Below, one piece after another: positions 1 through 10,093 of a stretch of DNA of 64,000 nt. Both the position numbers and the translations under genes were made by a program. Below the pieces are notes generated by a model. It worked only from the letters and a program-made list of their open reading frames with translations, was not told where the DNA came from and searched no databases. The stretch comes from Rouxiella aceris (lineage in GTDB: Bacteria > Pseudomonadota > Gammaproteobacteria > Enterobacterales > Enterobacteriaceae), in the NCBI RefSeq assembly GCF_012933545.1, contig NZ_JAADJU010000003.1, positions 1 through 64,000 on the forward strand. Direction: 5' to 3'. Position 1 is the first letter of the stretch; each line of letters begins with the position of its first letter.

Positions 1-117
1 CAGCTCCTCATAGCCAATTGATTTTAAAACCATAAATTGACACTTAAGCCTAACCGAAACAATTCCGCTAAAGCCAATTAGTTTTAAAACAGAAAATTGC
101 CATTTAAGCTGAAACGG
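1..117. repeat. Pair of ~60-bp degenerate direct repeats (left pair)
   Basis: Two imperfect copies, about 1-58 and 59-117, follow the pattern CTCCTCATAGCCAATTGA, then TTTTAAAA, then AAATTGACACTTAAGCC. The second copy is more diverged (it starts AATTCCGCTAAAGCCAATTAG). Two more copies lie at 378-498. No gene is visible here. The first copy touches the window edge, so more copies may lie to the left. Function unknown; this may be part of a dispersed intergenic element. Confidence 0.7.
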
Positions 118-377
118 CACGACATACATAGCTTACTGGCACATTCAGAGACGGCGCCGCGCGAAGCGGAGGGAGACGCTTTTGGCTCCCGACCGAGCAA
201 GGGGACTGCGGAGCAGCGCGGCTCGTGCCACGCAGGGAGTCACTGAAACATAGCCGGTAATAGGCAGCAGACGAATCAAAGACACCAAAAGGCCCAGGAT
301 TGTTAAGGAGCGGGCCAGCGCTCCTTAACTCGGTTCGGCACAGCGGGTTAAGTGGCCACTGCAATTATAAAACCGAA
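118..377. other. GC-rich non-coding segment between repeat pairs, with an 11-bp hairpin
   Basis: This segment is flanked by the two repeat pairs. It contains a perfect inverted repeat, GTTAAGGAGCG (302-312) and CGCTCCTTAAC (319-329), with a 6-base loop and no following T run. An open frame of 86 codons on the minus strand (104-364) has no recognisable domain and composition unlike a real protein, so I do not call it a gene. The arrangement of direct repeats around a structured core resembles multicopy intergenic elements of enterobacteria, but that is inference. Confidence 0.4.
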
Positions 378-498
378 ACAACTCCTCATAGCCCATTGAC
401 TTTAAAAAAAGGAAATTACCATTTAAGCCCAACCCGATACAACTCCTCATAGCGAATTGACTTTAAAAACAAAAATTGACACTTAAGCCCCCCCCAAA
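378..498. repeat. Pair of ~60-bp degenerate direct repeats (right pair)
   Basis: Two copies begin at 378 and 439, a period of 61 bases. Both carry ACAACTCCTCATAGC, then ATTGACTTTAAAA, then AAATT, then a six-base A/C/T stretch and TTAAGCCC. They are closer to each other and to the first copy at position 1 than to the copy at 59. The region from 498 to the channel gene holds nothing else that I recognise. Confidence 0.7.
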
Positions 499-611
499 AT
501 CCGTGCGCAGCACAAAAAACTTAGTAGGTTTAGTCAAACCGAAAAACTGATAAGATCCCCTCCGCCGATAAGCCTTTGCTTTCTGAATTAAAACCAACCG
601 CCGGGGACGTG

Positions 612-2300
612 ATGAGCATTAAAGCGTTGCAAAAATCCGATTGGGTAAATTTGCTGATTGCCATTCCCGCCGGGATTATTGCCGCGTTGGTCACCGTCGG
701 ATTTCGCCTGGCAATCACCGAGATAAACGACCTGATGTTTACCGACGGTAGCGATATTACCCGCGCTTTTGTGGAATATCCGCGTATTGTCTGGCCGCTG
801 ATCACCACCTGCGGTGGCGTGCTGGCCGGGGGAATTCTGTATTGGGCGCTGCGCTATGAGGCGCGCAACGGCAAAATGCCCGACTATCTCGATGTTATCG
901 ACCAACGCCTGCCGGGGATCCCGGTAGTCAGTACTCTGCTGCGCGCACTCTCGTCCCTGGCCAGTATAGCCAGCGGCGGATCGATCGGTCGTGAAGGGGC
1001 CATGGTGCAACTGTCGGCCCTTAGTGGCAGCCTGCTCGGGCGCTTTAGCCGTTTTTCCTCTTTGCATCAGTCGGATATTATTGCCATGGCCGCGGCCGGT
1101 GGTCTGGCCGCGGTCTACCACGCGCCTTTTGCCGGTGCACTGTTTGTGGCGGAGATTGCCTTTGGTGTCACCGCCGTACAACGGCTGATCCCGCTGTTTA
1201 TTTCCGCCTCAGTCGCCGTGCTGACCGTGCGCTCAATCACGCCCTATGCCCCGTTGTATCTCTACTCCTCGGCAGTATTTACTCCATCTCCCGGCGCTAT
1301 TGTCACCGTTCTGGTGATTGGTGCGGTGGCGGGTGTTCTCGGGCCGATGTTTATCGCCGCCATTGAAAAAGTGCGCCATATTATGCAGCCACTCACCCAT
1401 CCCGTGCTGCGCCTGGGGCTGGGCGGGCTGGCGGTGGGTCTGGTGGCGATGATCTCGCCGCTGGTGTTGGGCAACGGCTTTGAAGTGATCGAATTGATCC
1501 TTAATAATCGCCTGCTGCATACCTCGCTACTGTTGTTGCTGCTGCTGAAAATTCTGGCCACCGCGCTAACCGTGGGCTCGGGGGCGGTAGGCGGGCTTTT
1601 TACGCCTTCGCTGCTGATTGGTGCCGCAGGGGGCGCGCTGGTCTGTAGCTGTCTGCAGGCATTGGGCTTTGATCCCGGGCCAACGGGACTCTATGCTGCC
1701 ATTGGCATGAGCGCGCTGCTGGCTGCTACCAGCCGGGCACCGCTGATGTCGATTATGATGGCTTTTGAAATGACGCTGAACAGTTCGTTGTTGTTCCCGC
1801 TGATGCTGGCCACCGCCATCGCCTATGTTGTCGCCTCGAGGTTTAAAGTCAGCGGTACTTACCCGGTACTCAGCCGACACAATGCGCGATTTATTGCCAA
1901 AAATGATTTTGAGCATGGCACGGTGGCGGCGTTGATCATTCCCTGTTCGAAAATGTATATCGATGCCCGGTTGGCCGATGTGGTCAGCGAAGGATTAAAG
2001 CAGCGCACCCGTTATGTCTATATTGTCGACCGCGAGGAGCGATTTTTGGGCGTGGTGGCCACCAATATGCTGGCCAGTGGCATTATCGACGGCAGCCTGG
2101 CGAAAGAGAGTGCGCTCGCCGATTATATTGAACAGGAATTTGCCACCCTCTATCAGCATGCCAGCTATGAGCAAGCCTGGGCGATGTTTAGTAATTCCCC
2201 TCTCGAACGTTTACCGGTATTGGCCGATGCACAATCGCGTCGATTATTGGGGGTGATTACCAAAGCTGCCTTGCTCAGTAAAGCCAAGGATTTTCTATAA
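612..2300 (+). CDS. ClC-family chloride channel/transporter with C-terminal CBS pair
   Basis: Probably moves chloride across the inner membrane as a channel or Cl-/H+ antiporter. The ClC signature motifs are present: LPGIP for the first anion-binding loop, GSIGREG carrying the gating glutamate, and GSGAVGGLFTPSL further on. About ten hydrophobic helices fill residues 10-420. The last 130 residues form two CBS-like repeats (...GVVATNMLA... and ...GVITKAALL...), which E. coli ClcA and ClcB lack. I chose ATG 612, giving 562 aa; an in-frame TTG at 576 would add 12 residues but has no clear ribosome site. It stands alone, with a terminator behind it. ClcB is the nearest named relative, but the CBS tail makes the symbol uncertain. 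Confidence 0.88.
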   Translation: MSIKALQKSDWVNLLIAIPAGIIAALVTVGFRLAITEINDLMFTDGSDITRAFVEYPRIVWPLITTCGGVLAGGILYWALRYEARNGKMPDYLDVIDQRLPGIPVVSTLLRALSSLASIASGGSIGREGAMVQLSALSGSLLGRFSRFSSLHQSDIIAMAAAGGLAAVYHAPFAGALFVAEIAFGVTAVQRLIPLFISASVAVLTVRSITPYAPLYLYSSAVFTPSPGAIVTVLVIGAVAGVLGPMFIAAIEKVRHIMQPLTHPVLRLGLGGLAVGLVAMISPLVLGNGFEVIELILNNRLLHTSLLLLLLLKILATALTVGSGAVGGLFTPSLLIGAAGGALVCSCLQALGFDPGPTGLYAAIGMSALLAATSRAPLMSIMMAFEMTLNSSLLFPLMLATAIAYVVASRFKVSGTYPVLSRHNARFIAKNDFEHGTVAALIIPCSKMYIDARLADVVSEGLKQRTRYVYIVDREERFLGVVATNMLASGIIDGSLAKESALADYIEQEFATLYQHASYEQAWAMFSNSPLERLPVLADAQSRRLLGVITKAALLSKAKDFL

Positions 2301-2383
2301 ACTTGTCGGGCAGGAGCCAACACCTAATGGGGTTCGCTCCCTGAGCATTGGCGGATCCCTTCCGTTTATGGGCGTTTATCAAG

Positions 2384-2416
2384 TGGCCCTCTGCCGGTAA
2401 AGGGGGCTATTTTTTG
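2384..2416 (+). terminator. Terminator after the ClC gene
   Basis: A nine-pair stem with two G-T wobbles (TGGCCCTCT against GGGGGCTA-type right arm) is followed by six T. It ends the ClC transcript before the nar promoter. Confidence 0.6.
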
Positions 2417-2575
2417 GATAAATAAAACTTTTATTGCTGGAAACAAACTCACCTGAATTTTTCCCAAAACCGACATCTACCCCCAAATAGTCAGCCGCGC
2501 TTTAACCTCTCTCCCTGTTCTATTTTATAAATAATTACTGCTTATTTTTCAGTGTATTAACTCGAATTTATTTTA

Positions 2576-2591
2576 TACCCCCAACGGAGTA
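2576..2591. promoter_or_regulatory. NarL/NarP 7-2-7 site upstream of narG
   Basis: TACCCCC-AA-CGGAGTA matches the inverted heptamer consensus TACYYMT-N2-AKRRGTA at 6 of 7 bases in each arm. It lies about 50 bases upstream of the FNR box, fitting nitrate activation of the operon by phospho-NarL, whose gene is in this window (32168-32815). Confidence 0.6.
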
Positions 2592-2628
2592 TTTCCCCTA
2601 ACCCCTGTTTTGCTTGCCCAACGCGGAC

Positions 2629-2642
2629 TTGATCGCCATCAA
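2629..2642. promoter_or_regulatory. FNR box of the narG promoter
   Basis: TTGAT-CGCC-ATCAA is a perfect FNR palindrome, centred at 2635.5. A plausible -10 hexamer, TACTCT (2665-2670), sits where a class II FNR promoter would have it (box centred at -41.5, start near 2677). The leader to narG would be about 95 bases. This implies anaerobic induction, as in E. coli. Confidence 0.75.
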
Positions 2643-2770
2643 GTTGGCGCCTGCTAGCGGTTACTACTCTAGCGCCAATTTGAGCACTCTGATTCTGCGT
2701 TGTTATTTGCATAACGACATCACCCATATAACGACAGACGCTACGAGCGCCTGCATCTGGAGGTTCCTGG

Positions 2771-5700
2771 ATGAGCAAGTTCCTTGACCGGTTTCGCTAC
2801 TTTAAAGAGTTGGCCGAACCCTTTGCTGACGGACATGGCCAAACGCTGAATACTAACCGTGACTGGGAAGACGGTTACCGTAGCCGTTGGCAGCATGACA
2901 AAATTGTCCGCTCCACCCATGGCGTAAACTGCACCGGCTCCTGTAGCTGGAAAATCTACGTCAAGAATGGCCTGGTCACCTGGGAAACCCAGCAAACAGA
3001 CTATCCGCGCACCCGTCCGGACTTGCCCAACCATGAGCCTCGCGGTTGCCCGCGCGGTGCCAGTTACTCCTGGTACCTCTACAGCGCCAACCGTCTGAAA
3101 TACCCGTTGATGCGCAAAAAGCTGATCCAGCTATGGCGTGAAGCCAAGCTGCAACACAGCGATCCGGTGGAGGCCTGGGGATCGATTGTCAGCGATCCGC
3201 AAAAATCCAAAAGCTATAAAGTGGCCCGTGGTCGCGGCGGTTTTGTGCGTTCAAGCTGGCAGGAAGTGAACGAACTGATTGCCGCCTCTAATGTTTACAC
3301 CGCCAAAACCTTTGGCCCTGACCGCATTATCGGTTTTTCTCCCATTCCGGCAATGTCAATGGTCTCCTATGCCGCGGGCGCACGCTATTTGTCGCTGATT
3401 GGCGGGGTCTGTCTCAGCTTCTACGACTGGTATTGCGATTTGCCGCCAGCATCACCAATGACCTGGGGCGAGCAGACTGATGTCCCGGAATCCGCCGACT
3501 GGTATAACTCCTCTTATATTATTGCCTGGGGCTCCAATCTGCCGCAGACCCGTACCCCGGATGCCCACTTTTTTAGTGAAGTTCGCTATAAAGGCACCAA
3601 AACGGTGGCCATTACCCCGGATTACGCCGAAGTGGCCAAGCTTTGTGACCACTGGCTGGCGCCGAAGCAGGGTACTGACAGTGCGCTGGCGCTGGCGATG
3701 GGTCATGTGATCCTCAAGTCCTTCCATCTGGATAATCCCAGCAGTTACTTTATCGACTATGTTCGCCGCTATACCGATATGCCAATGCTGGTATTGCTCG
3801 AACCACGCGACGGCGGCCACTATGTCGCGGGGCGCATGCTGCGTGCCTCTGACCTGGTTGATAACCTCGGGCAGGAAAATAATCCACAGTGGAAAACTAT
3901 TGCCCTTGATGAACTCAGCGGCGAATTAGTGTCGCCGCTGGGTTCTATCGGCTATCGCTGGGGCGAAAAAGGCCAATGGAATCTGCAGGCGCGTGAAGGT
4001 AAGGATCAGCAAGAGGTCAAGCTGGCACTGAGTCTGCTGGCGGATCATGATGAGGTGGTCGAGGTGGGCTTCCCTTACTTTGGTGGCATTGCGCACGAAC
4101 ATTTTAACAGCGTCGAGTTACAAGATGTCCTGCTGCACAAATTGCCGGTAAAACGCCTGCAGCTGGCCGACGGCAGTGAAGCGCTGGTAGCCAGCGTTTA
4201 TGACCTGACTCTGGCGAACTACGGCGTTGAGCGCGGGCTGGATGATGCCAACTGTGCGCAGAGCTTTGACGAGGTCAAGGCCTATAGCCCGGCCTGGGCC
4301 GAGCAGATCACCGGCGTTTCACAGCAAAATATTATTCGTATCGCCAGTGAGTTTGCGCAGACCGCCGATAAAACCCACGGTCGTTCAATGATTATCGTCG
4401 GTGCCGGTTTAAACCACTGGTATCACATGGATATGAACTATCGCGGCCTGATCAATATGCTGATCTTCTGCGGTTGTGTCGGCCAAAGTGGCGGCGGTTG
4501 GGCGCACTATGTCGGTCAGGAAAAACTGCGTCCGCAGACCGGCTGGCAACCGCTGGCCTTTGGTCTGGACTGGCAGCGTCCACCACGTCAGATGAACGGC
4601 ACCTCGTTTTTCTACAACCACTCCAGTCAGTGGCGCTACGAAAGCGTGTCACCCGCGTCCTTGTTATCACCGCTGGCGGACCCATCGCGCTTTACCGGTA
4701 GTCTGATTGACTTTAATGTGCGCGCCGAACGCATGGGCTGGCTGCCGTCGGCTCCGCAACTGAATGTTAACCCGCTGGATCTGGCGGCCATGGCCAAATC
4801 TGCCGGCAAAAACCTGCAAGACTATGCCGTTGATGGGCTGAAAGACGGCAGCCTGCGCTTTGCCGCCGAACAACCCGACGACCCACAAAACTATCCGCGT
4901 AACCTGTTTGTCTGGCGTTCTAACCTGCTGGGTTCTTCCGGTAAAGGCCATGAATACCTGCTGAAATACCTGTTGGGTACCGAGAACGGTATCCAGGGCA
5001 AAGATCTTGGCGTGCAGGGCGGCATTTTGCCGCAGGAAGTGGAATGGCAACAGCAGGGTGGTGAAGGCAAACTGGATCTGGTCGTGACCCTGGACTTCCG
5101 TCTTTCCAGCACCTGCCTGTACTCCGATATCGTGCTGCCGACCGCCACCTGGTATGAAAAAGACGATATGAATACCTCGGATATGCATCCGTTTATTCAT
5201 CCGCTGTCCGCCGCGGTCGATCCGGCCTGGGAGTCAAAAAGCGACTGGGAGATTTACAAAGGTCTGGCCAAAGCTTTCTCGGAAGTCTGCGTGGGTCATC
5301 TTGGTGTGGAAACCGACCTGGTTACCCTGCCGATCCAGCATGACTCGGCGGCCGAACTGGCTCAGCCACTGGGTGTGGACGACTGGAAAAAAGGCCAATG
5401 CGATCTGATCCCCGGCCGTACCGCGCCGCATCTGATCGCCGTCGAGCGTGATTACCCGAACACCTATGCGCGCTTTACCTCGCTGGGACCTTTGCTCGAT
5501 AAGCTGGGCAACGGCGGCAAAGGGATCAACTGGAATACCGATACTGAAATCGCGCTGCTGAAAAAACTCAATTATACCCAGAGCGGCGGCGCAGCCGAGG
5601 GGCGTCCGAAGATTGAAACGGCTATCGATGCCGCAGAAGTGATCCTCACGCTGGCCCCCGAGACCAACGGGCAGGTGGCGGTGAAAGCCTGGCAGGCGCT

Positions 5701-6520
5701 GGGTGAAGCTACCGGTATTGACCATCGTCATCTGGCGCTGAATAAAGAAGACGAAAAGATCCGTTTTCGCGATATCCAGGCGCAGCCGCGCAAGATTATC
5801 TCCAGTCCAACCTGGTCGGGGCTGGAAGACGAACACGTCTCCTATAACGCCTGTTATACCAACGTTCATGAGCTGATCCCCTGGCGCACCCTGACCGGCC
5901 GTCAGCAGATTTATCAGGATCACGAATGGATGCGCGCCTTTGGTGAAAGCCTGCTGGTCTATCGCCCGCCGATTGATACCAAGGCCTCGCAGGCGTTCCT
6001 CAACGCCAAATCCAACGGCAACCCGGAAATGGCGCTGAACTTTATTACTCCACACCAGAAATGGGGTATCCACTCAACCTACAGCGATAACCTGCTGATG
6101 CTGACGCTCTCCCGTGGCGGACCTATCGTCTGGCTGAGCGAAGACGATGCCCGTCAACTGGGGATTGTCGATAACGACTGGATCGAAGCCTTTAACGCCA
6201 ACGGATCCTTGACCGCCAGGGCGATTGTCAGCCAGCGAGTTCCGGCGGGGATGACCATGATGTATCACGCACAGGAGCGGCTGGTAAATATTCCCGGTTC
6301 CGAGATCACCCAACAACGTGGGGGGATCCATAACTCGGTCACTCGCGTAACGCCAAAACCGACGCATATGATCGGCGGCTATGCCCATCAGTCCTACGGC
6401 TTTAACTATTACGGTACCGTTGGCTCCAACCGTGATGATTTTGTGGTGGTGCGGAAAATGAATCGCATTGACTGGTTAGACGAAGAAGGTAATGACAGCA
6501 TGCAGGAGAAAGCCCAATGA
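2771..6520 (+). CDS. narG: Respiratory nitrate reductase, alpha subunit NarG
   Basis: Catalytic molybdenum subunit of membrane-bound nitrate reductase A; reduces nitrate to nitrite at the cytoplasmic face. The protein has 1249 aa (E. coli 1247) and begins MSKFLDRFRYFK, as E. coli does. The N-terminal iron-sulphur cluster FS0 ligands are visible: HGVNCTGSCSW near residues 49-60 and a cysteine in EPRGCPRG near 93. The segment SFYDWYCDLPPASP near residue 220 carries the aspartate that coordinates molybdenum. There is no Tat leader apart from the vestigial N-terminus typical of NarG. It overlaps narH by four bases (ATGA). Confidence 0.98.
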   Translation: MSKFLDRFRYFKELAEPFADGHGQTLNTNRDWEDGYRSRWQHDKIVRSTHGVNCTGSCSWKIYVKNGLVTWETQQTDYPRTRPDLPNHEPRGCPRGASYSWYLYSANRLKYPLMRKKLIQLWREAKLQHSDPVEAWGSIVSDPQKSKSYKVARGRGGFVRSSWQEVNELIAASNVYTAKTFGPDRIIGFSPIPAMSMVSYAAGARYLSLIGGVCLSFYDWYCDLPPASPMTWGEQTDVPESADWYNSSYIIAWGSNLPQTRTPDAHFFSEVRYKGTKTVAITPDYAEVAKLCDHWLAPKQGTDSALALAMGHVILKSFHLDNPSSYFIDYVRRYTDMPMLVLLEPRDGGHYVAGRMLRASDLVDNLGQENNPQWKTIALDELSGELVSPLGSIGYRWGEKGQWNLQAREGKDQQEVKLALSLLADHDEVVEVGFPYFGGIAHEHFNSVELQDVLLHKLPVKRLQLADGSEALVASVYDLTLANYGVERGLDDANCAQSFDEVKAYSPAWAEQITGVSQQNIIRIASEFAQTADKTHGRSMIIVGAGLNHWYHMDMNYRGLINMLIFCGCVGQSGGGWAHYVGQEKLRPQTGWQPLAFGLDWQRPPRQMNGTSFFYNHSSQWRYESVSPASLLSPLADPSRFTGSLIDFNVRAERMGWLPSAPQLNVNPLDLAAMAKSAGKNLQDYAVDGLKDGSLRFAAEQPDDPQNYPRNLFVWRSNLLGSSGKGHEYLLKYLLGTENGIQGKDLGVQGGILPQEVEWQQQGGEGKLDLVVTLDFRLSSTCLYSDIVLPTATWYEKDDMNTSDMHPFIHPLSAAVDPAWESKSDWEIYKGLAKAFSEVCVGHLGVETDLVTLPIQHDSAAELAQPLGVDDWKKGQCDLIPGRTAPHLIAVERDYPNTYARFTSLGPLLDKLGNGGKGINWNTDTEIALLKKLNYTQSGGAAEGRPKIETAIDAAEVILTLAPETNGQVAVKAWQALGEATGIDHRHLALNKEDEKIRFRDIQAQPRKIISSPTWSGLEDEHVSYNACYTNVHELIPWRTLTGRQQIYQDHEWMRAFGESLLVYRPPIDTKASQAFLNAKSNGNPEMALNFITPHQKWGIHSTYSDNLLMLTLSRGGPIVWLSEDDARQLGIVDNDWIEAFNANGSLTARAIVSQRVPAGMTMMYHAQERLVNIPGSEITQQRGGIHNSVTRVTPKPTHMIGGYAHQSYGFNYYGTVGSNRDDFVVVRKMNRIDWLDEEGNDSMQEKAQ

Positions 6521-8055
6521 AAATTCGTTCACAAGTCGGCATGGTGCTTAATCTGGATAAATGCATCGGTTGTCATACCTGTTCGGTGACCTGTAAAAAC
6601 GTCTGGACCAGCCGCGAAGGCATTGAATATGGCTGGTTTAACAACGTTGAGACCAAACCCGGCGTCGGTTTTCCCAATGACTGGGAAAATCAGCAAAAAT
6701 GGAAGGGCGGCTGGATCCGTAAAATCAACGGCAAATTGCAGCCGCGGATGGGTAACAAGTTGCAGTTGCTGTCAAAGATTTTTGTTAACCCGCATATGCC
6801 GGAAATTGATGATTACTACGAGCCGTTTGACTTTGATTATCAGCACCTGCATACCGCCAAAGAGAGTAAGCATCAACCTATTGCCCGTCCGCGCTCGCTG
6901 CTCACCGGTCAGCGGATGGATAAAATTGTCGGCGGCCCCAATTGGGAAGATGACTTAGGCGGCGAGTTTGCCACGCGTTCGGCAGACAGCAACTTTGCCA
7001 ATATGCAAAAAGCGATGTACGGCGAATTTGAAAACACCTTCATGATGTATTTGCCGCGCCTGTGCGAACACTGTCTTAACCCGGCCTGTGTTGCCACCTG
7101 CCCGAGCGGTGCCATCTACAAACGTGATGAAGACGGTATTGTACTGATCGACCAGGATAAATGTCGCGGTTGGCGCATGTGCCTGACCGGTTGCCCATAC
7201 AAAAAAATCTACTTCAACTGGAAAAGCGGCAAATCAGAAAAATGCATTTTCTGCTATCCGCGTATCGAAGCCGGGCAACCGACGGTGTGCTCCGAAACCT
7301 GCGTTGGTCGTATCCGTTACCTCGGTGTCTTGCTGTATGACGCCGATCGTATTGAACAGGCGGCCAGCGTTGAGAACGAACAAAACCTCTATCAGAGCCA
7401 GATGGATATTTTCCTCGATCCTAACGACCCGCAGGTGATTGCCGAGGCGTTGGCGCAGGGTATCCCGCAGTCGGTACTTGACGCTGCCCGCCAGTCACCG
7501 GTCTATAAAATGGCGATGGAGTGGAAGCTGGCATTGCCGCTGCATCCGGAATATCGCACCCTGCCGATGGTCTGGTATGTGCCGCCATTGTCGCCGATCC
7601 AGTCGGCGGCGGATGCCGGTGCCATGCCGCACACCGGCGTATTGCCTGACGTCGAGAGCCTGCGCATTCCGCTGCAATATCTAGCCAATCTGTTGACCGC
7701 CGGTGATACCCAGCCGGTGTCGCTGGCCTTAAGACGTATGCTGGCCATGCGCCATTACAAACGGGCAGAAACCGTGGACGGCGTCAATGACACCAGCGCG
7801 CTGGAGCAGGTCGGTTTGAGCGAGGCACAGGCACAAGAGATGTATCGCTATCTGGCGATTGCCAACTATGAAGACCGCTTTGTAGTGCCTTCCAGCCACC
7901 GCGAGCTGGCGCGGGAAGCTTTCCCGGAGAGCAAAGGCTGCGGTTTCAGCTTTGGTGACGGCTGCCACGGCAGCGACAGCAAATTTAACCTGTTCAATAG
8001 CAAACGTATTGATGCCATTGATATCAGTCCGCGTACATCGGGAGAGAAGAAATGA
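6517..8055 (+). CDS. narH: Nitrate reductase, beta (iron-sulphur) subunit NarH
   Basis: Electron-transfer subunit linking NarI hemes to NarG; 512 aa, the standard length. Four ferredoxin-like cysteine groups are visible: CIGCHTCSVTC at the N-terminus, then CEHCLNPACVATCP, CRGWRMCLTGCP and CIFCYPRIEAGQPTVCSETC. The tryptophan in CRGWRMC replaces a cysteine; this is the normal family feature that makes one cluster 3Fe-4S rather than 4Fe-4S, not a defect. Overlaps narG and narJ by four bases each, so the operon is translationally coupled. Confidence 0.98.
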   Translation: MKIRSQVGMVLNLDKCIGCHTCSVTCKNVWTSREGIEYGWFNNVETKPGVGFPNDWENQQKWKGGWIRKINGKLQPRMGNKLQLLSKIFVNPHMPEIDDYYEPFDFDYQHLHTAKESKHQPIARPRSLLTGQRMDKIVGGPNWEDDLGGEFATRSADSNFANMQKAMYGEFENTFMMYLPRLCEHCLNPACVATCPSGAIYKRDEDGIVLIDQDKCRGWRMCLTGCPYKKIYFNWKSGKSEKCIFCYPRIEAGQPTVCSETCVGRIRYLGVLLYDADRIEQAASVENEQNLYQSQMDIFLDPNDPQVIAEALAQGIPQSVLDAARQSPVYKMAMEWKLALPLHPEYRTLPMVWYVPPLSPIQSAADAGAMPHTGVLPDVESLRIPLQYLANLLTAGDTQPVSLALRRMLAMRHYKRAETVDGVNDTSALEQVGLSEAQAQEMYRYLAIANYEDRFVVPSSHRELAREAFPESKGCGFSFGDGCHGSDSKFNLFNSKRIDAIDISPRTSGEKK

Positions 8056-8786
8056 TCGCCTTACAGATTATTGCCCGCCTGCTGGATTACCCCGATGAGG
8101 CGCTGTGGGCTCATCGGGATGATCTGCTGAGCGCACTGGCTGACAGTCAGGCGCTTGATGAAGAGAATGCGGCAAAACTCAGTGCCTTTATCAAACCTTT
8201 TTGCGCTGCCGAACTGCTCGACCGCCAGGCGGAGTATTGCAGTTTGTTCGATCGCGGTCGCGCCACCTCGTTGCTGCTGTTTGAGCATGTCCACGGTGAG
8301 TCACGGGATCGCGGACAAGCGATGGTGGATTTGCTGGATCAGTATCGCGCTGCCGGACTGGTATTAGACAGCAAGGAATTGCCGGATTATCTACCGCTGT
8401 ATCTGGAGTATCTGGCTTCGCTGCCGTTAGAAGAGGCACGAAGTGGGCTGGTGGATATTGCGCCGATCCTTGCCTTGCTGGCGGCGCGCATCGCCCAGCG
8501 TGATAGTCATTATGCCGTGCTGTTTGAGCTGCTGCTGGCGATTTCCGGTGTGGCATTAAACAGCGCCGATGTTGCCGAAAAGCTGCAACAGGAGAGTCGC
8601 GACGATACGCCGCAAGCGCTGGATGCGGTCTGGGAAGAAGAACAGATCAAATTTCTCAGCGAACAGGGCTGCGCCAGCGCCGAAGAGACGGCACACAGCC
8701 AGCGTTTCGCCGGAGCGGTTGCGCCGCAATATATTAACCTTGATGCCCACTTTGAGAGCGGCACTGCCGGGGAGTCACGCCCATGA
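8052..8786 (+). CDS. narJ: Nitrate reductase assembly chaperone NarJ
   Basis: Cytoplasmic chaperone (TorD-like) that binds NarG and is required for molybdenum cofactor insertion and membrane docking; not part of the final enzyme. The 244 aa show the all-helical NarJ fold sequence, with [10 protein letters not shown] at the start and the conserved [25 protein letters not shown] segment near residues 57-82 (read across positions 8220-8310). Third gene of the operon; the start overlaps the narH stop (ATGA), as does its own stop with narI. Confidence 0.96.
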   Translation: MIALQIIARLLDYPDEALWAHRDDLLSALADSQALDEENAAKLSAFIKPFCAAELLDRQAEYCSLFDRGRATSLLLFEHVHGESRDRGQAMVDLLDQYRAAGLVLDSKELPDYLPLYLEYLASLPLEEARSGLVDIAPILALLAARIAQRDSHYAVLFELLLAISGVALNSADVAEKLQQESRDDTPQALDAVWEEEQIKFLSEQGCASAEETAHSQRFAGAVAPQYINLDAHFESGTAGESRP

Positions 8787-9460
8787 GTTTTCTCAATAGC
8801 CTGTTATTTGATATTTATCCCTATCTGGCCGGTACGGTATTTTTAGTCGGCAGCTGGTTGCGTTATGACCATGGCCAATACAGTTGGCGCGCCGGTTCCA
8901 GCCAGATCTTTGATAAGAAAGGGCTGCGCATTGCCTCGCCGTTGTTTCATATTGGTATCTTGGGGATTTTTTTTGGTCATCTGGTGGGGATGCTGACACC
9001 GCACTGGATGTATGAGTCTTTCTTACCGATCGCCGTTAAGCAACAGCTGGCGATGGTGGCCGGAGGTGTCTGTGGTTTGCTGACGCTGGTCGGCGGAGCC
9101 ATGCTGCTTAAGCGCCGTTTGACCAATGCGCGGGTGCGCGCCACCTCGAGCGTTGGCGATATCCTGATTATGACATTGCTGGTGCTGCAGGCCTGCCTGG
9201 GACTGGGTACTATTCCTTTCTCGGCACAGCATATGGACGGCAGTGAAATGATGAAACTGGTGGGCTGGGCGCAGGCGGTGGTGACCTTCCAGGGGGGCGC
9301 TTCAGCGCATCTGCAGGGGGTTGCGCTAATCTACCGTATCCATATGGTGATGGGTATGACGTTGTTCCTGTTGTTCCCTTTCTGTCGTCTGGTGCATATC
9401 TGGAGCGTTCCGGTGGAGTATCTGACTCGCCGCTATCAATTGGTACGCAATCGCCACTGA
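8783..9460 (+). CDS. narI: Nitrate reductase, gamma (cytochrome b) subunit NarI
   Basis: Inner-membrane diheme cytochrome b that oxidises quinol and passes electrons to NarH; 225 aa with five hydrophobic helices. Histidines suited to heme ligation lie in [14 protein letters not shown] (second helix) and in RIHMVMGM and RLVHIW (last helix), as in E. coli NarI. It closes the narGHJI operon and is followed by a hairpin at 9470-9493. Confidence 0.97.
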   Translation: MSFLNSLLFDIYPYLAGTVFLVGSWLRYDHGQYSWRAGSSQIFDKKGLRIASPLFHIGILGIFFGHLVGMLTPHWMYESFLPIAVKQQLAMVAGGVCGLLTLVGGAMLLKRRLTNARVRATSSVGDILIMTLLVLQACLGLGTIPFSAQHMDGSEMMKLVGWAQAVVTFQGGASAHLQGVALIYRIHMVMGMTLFLLFPFCRLVHIWSVPVEYLTRRYQLVRNRH

Positions 9461-9469
9461 TCCTCTTCT

Positions 9470-9493
9470 CGGCAAGCGCCTGTGCGCTTGCCG
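9470..9493 (+). terminator. Hairpin after narI
   Basis: Perfect 10-bp stem CGGCAAGCGC / GCGCTTGCCG with a 4-base loop, ten bases after the narI stop. The T run behind it is poor (CTTAATAGACCCTTTATC), so it may act as a 3' stabiliser as well as a terminator. Confidence 0.55.
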
Positions 9494-10093
9494 CTTAATA
9501 GACCCTTTATCTGGCGAAACTCCCTCAATATCCTGTCAAAAATAACAATATTGCGCCCGGTTATTAACCTGCCTTGCCTTCACCGCACTGACTTAGACCC
9601 TTTAACTCACCATTGACCTGGCTTTGCCGATTGGCAACGAACTTTACCCTAGCGCCAGACCTGTTGATGCTATTTTCAACAGCATCGGGTTTATCCCCTT
9701 GGCTCTGCTTATTAACCCAGTCTGCGTGTTGAAAAATCCATGGCAAGGACGACTTATAAGCATAAGCAGAACTTATTTATATTGCTGCTACCTTGCTGTT
9801 GGTTATTTTTTGTACATAACTTATGAAGGTGAAGTTAAATAGAAATGTTCAATTTAATAACCATGGTAATTATAAGTCCCTTATTATATTGCAAGTAAAG
9901 GTTTGGGAGTAATTATGGCGTATATTTATAAAAAAATAGGCCATACAAAATATCTTAGGTTGGCGGAATAATTTTTGTGCCAGGCAAAAAAACAAAGAAA
10001 ATAATTACTCTGCTATGCACTATTTAAAGGCAAAACGGCTATTTCACATTTAAATATCTTAACGATTGTTAAATGAAAATAGCCCGTTAAAAA

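Noticed and set aside
104-364. 86-codon minus-strand open frame
   Set aside because: No ribosome site or family, and it overlaps the direct repeat and hairpin; composition follows the structured DNA rather than a protein.
1-498. Possible CRISPR array
   Set aside because: Repeats are degenerate, about 60 bases long, adjoining without spacers and interrupted by 260 bases; no cas genes.
5234-6073. 279-codon minus-strand frame inside narG
   Set aside because: Antisense shadow of a GC-rich conserved gene; no domain or start signal.
6517-8055. Missing cysteine in one NarH cluster motif (CRGWRMC)
   Set aside because: The tryptophan is the normal family feature that gives a 3Fe-4S cluster.
9624-9842. 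72-codon plus-strand frame between narI and the porin gene
   Set aside because: No ribosome site, no recognisable family, isolated; insufficient support.
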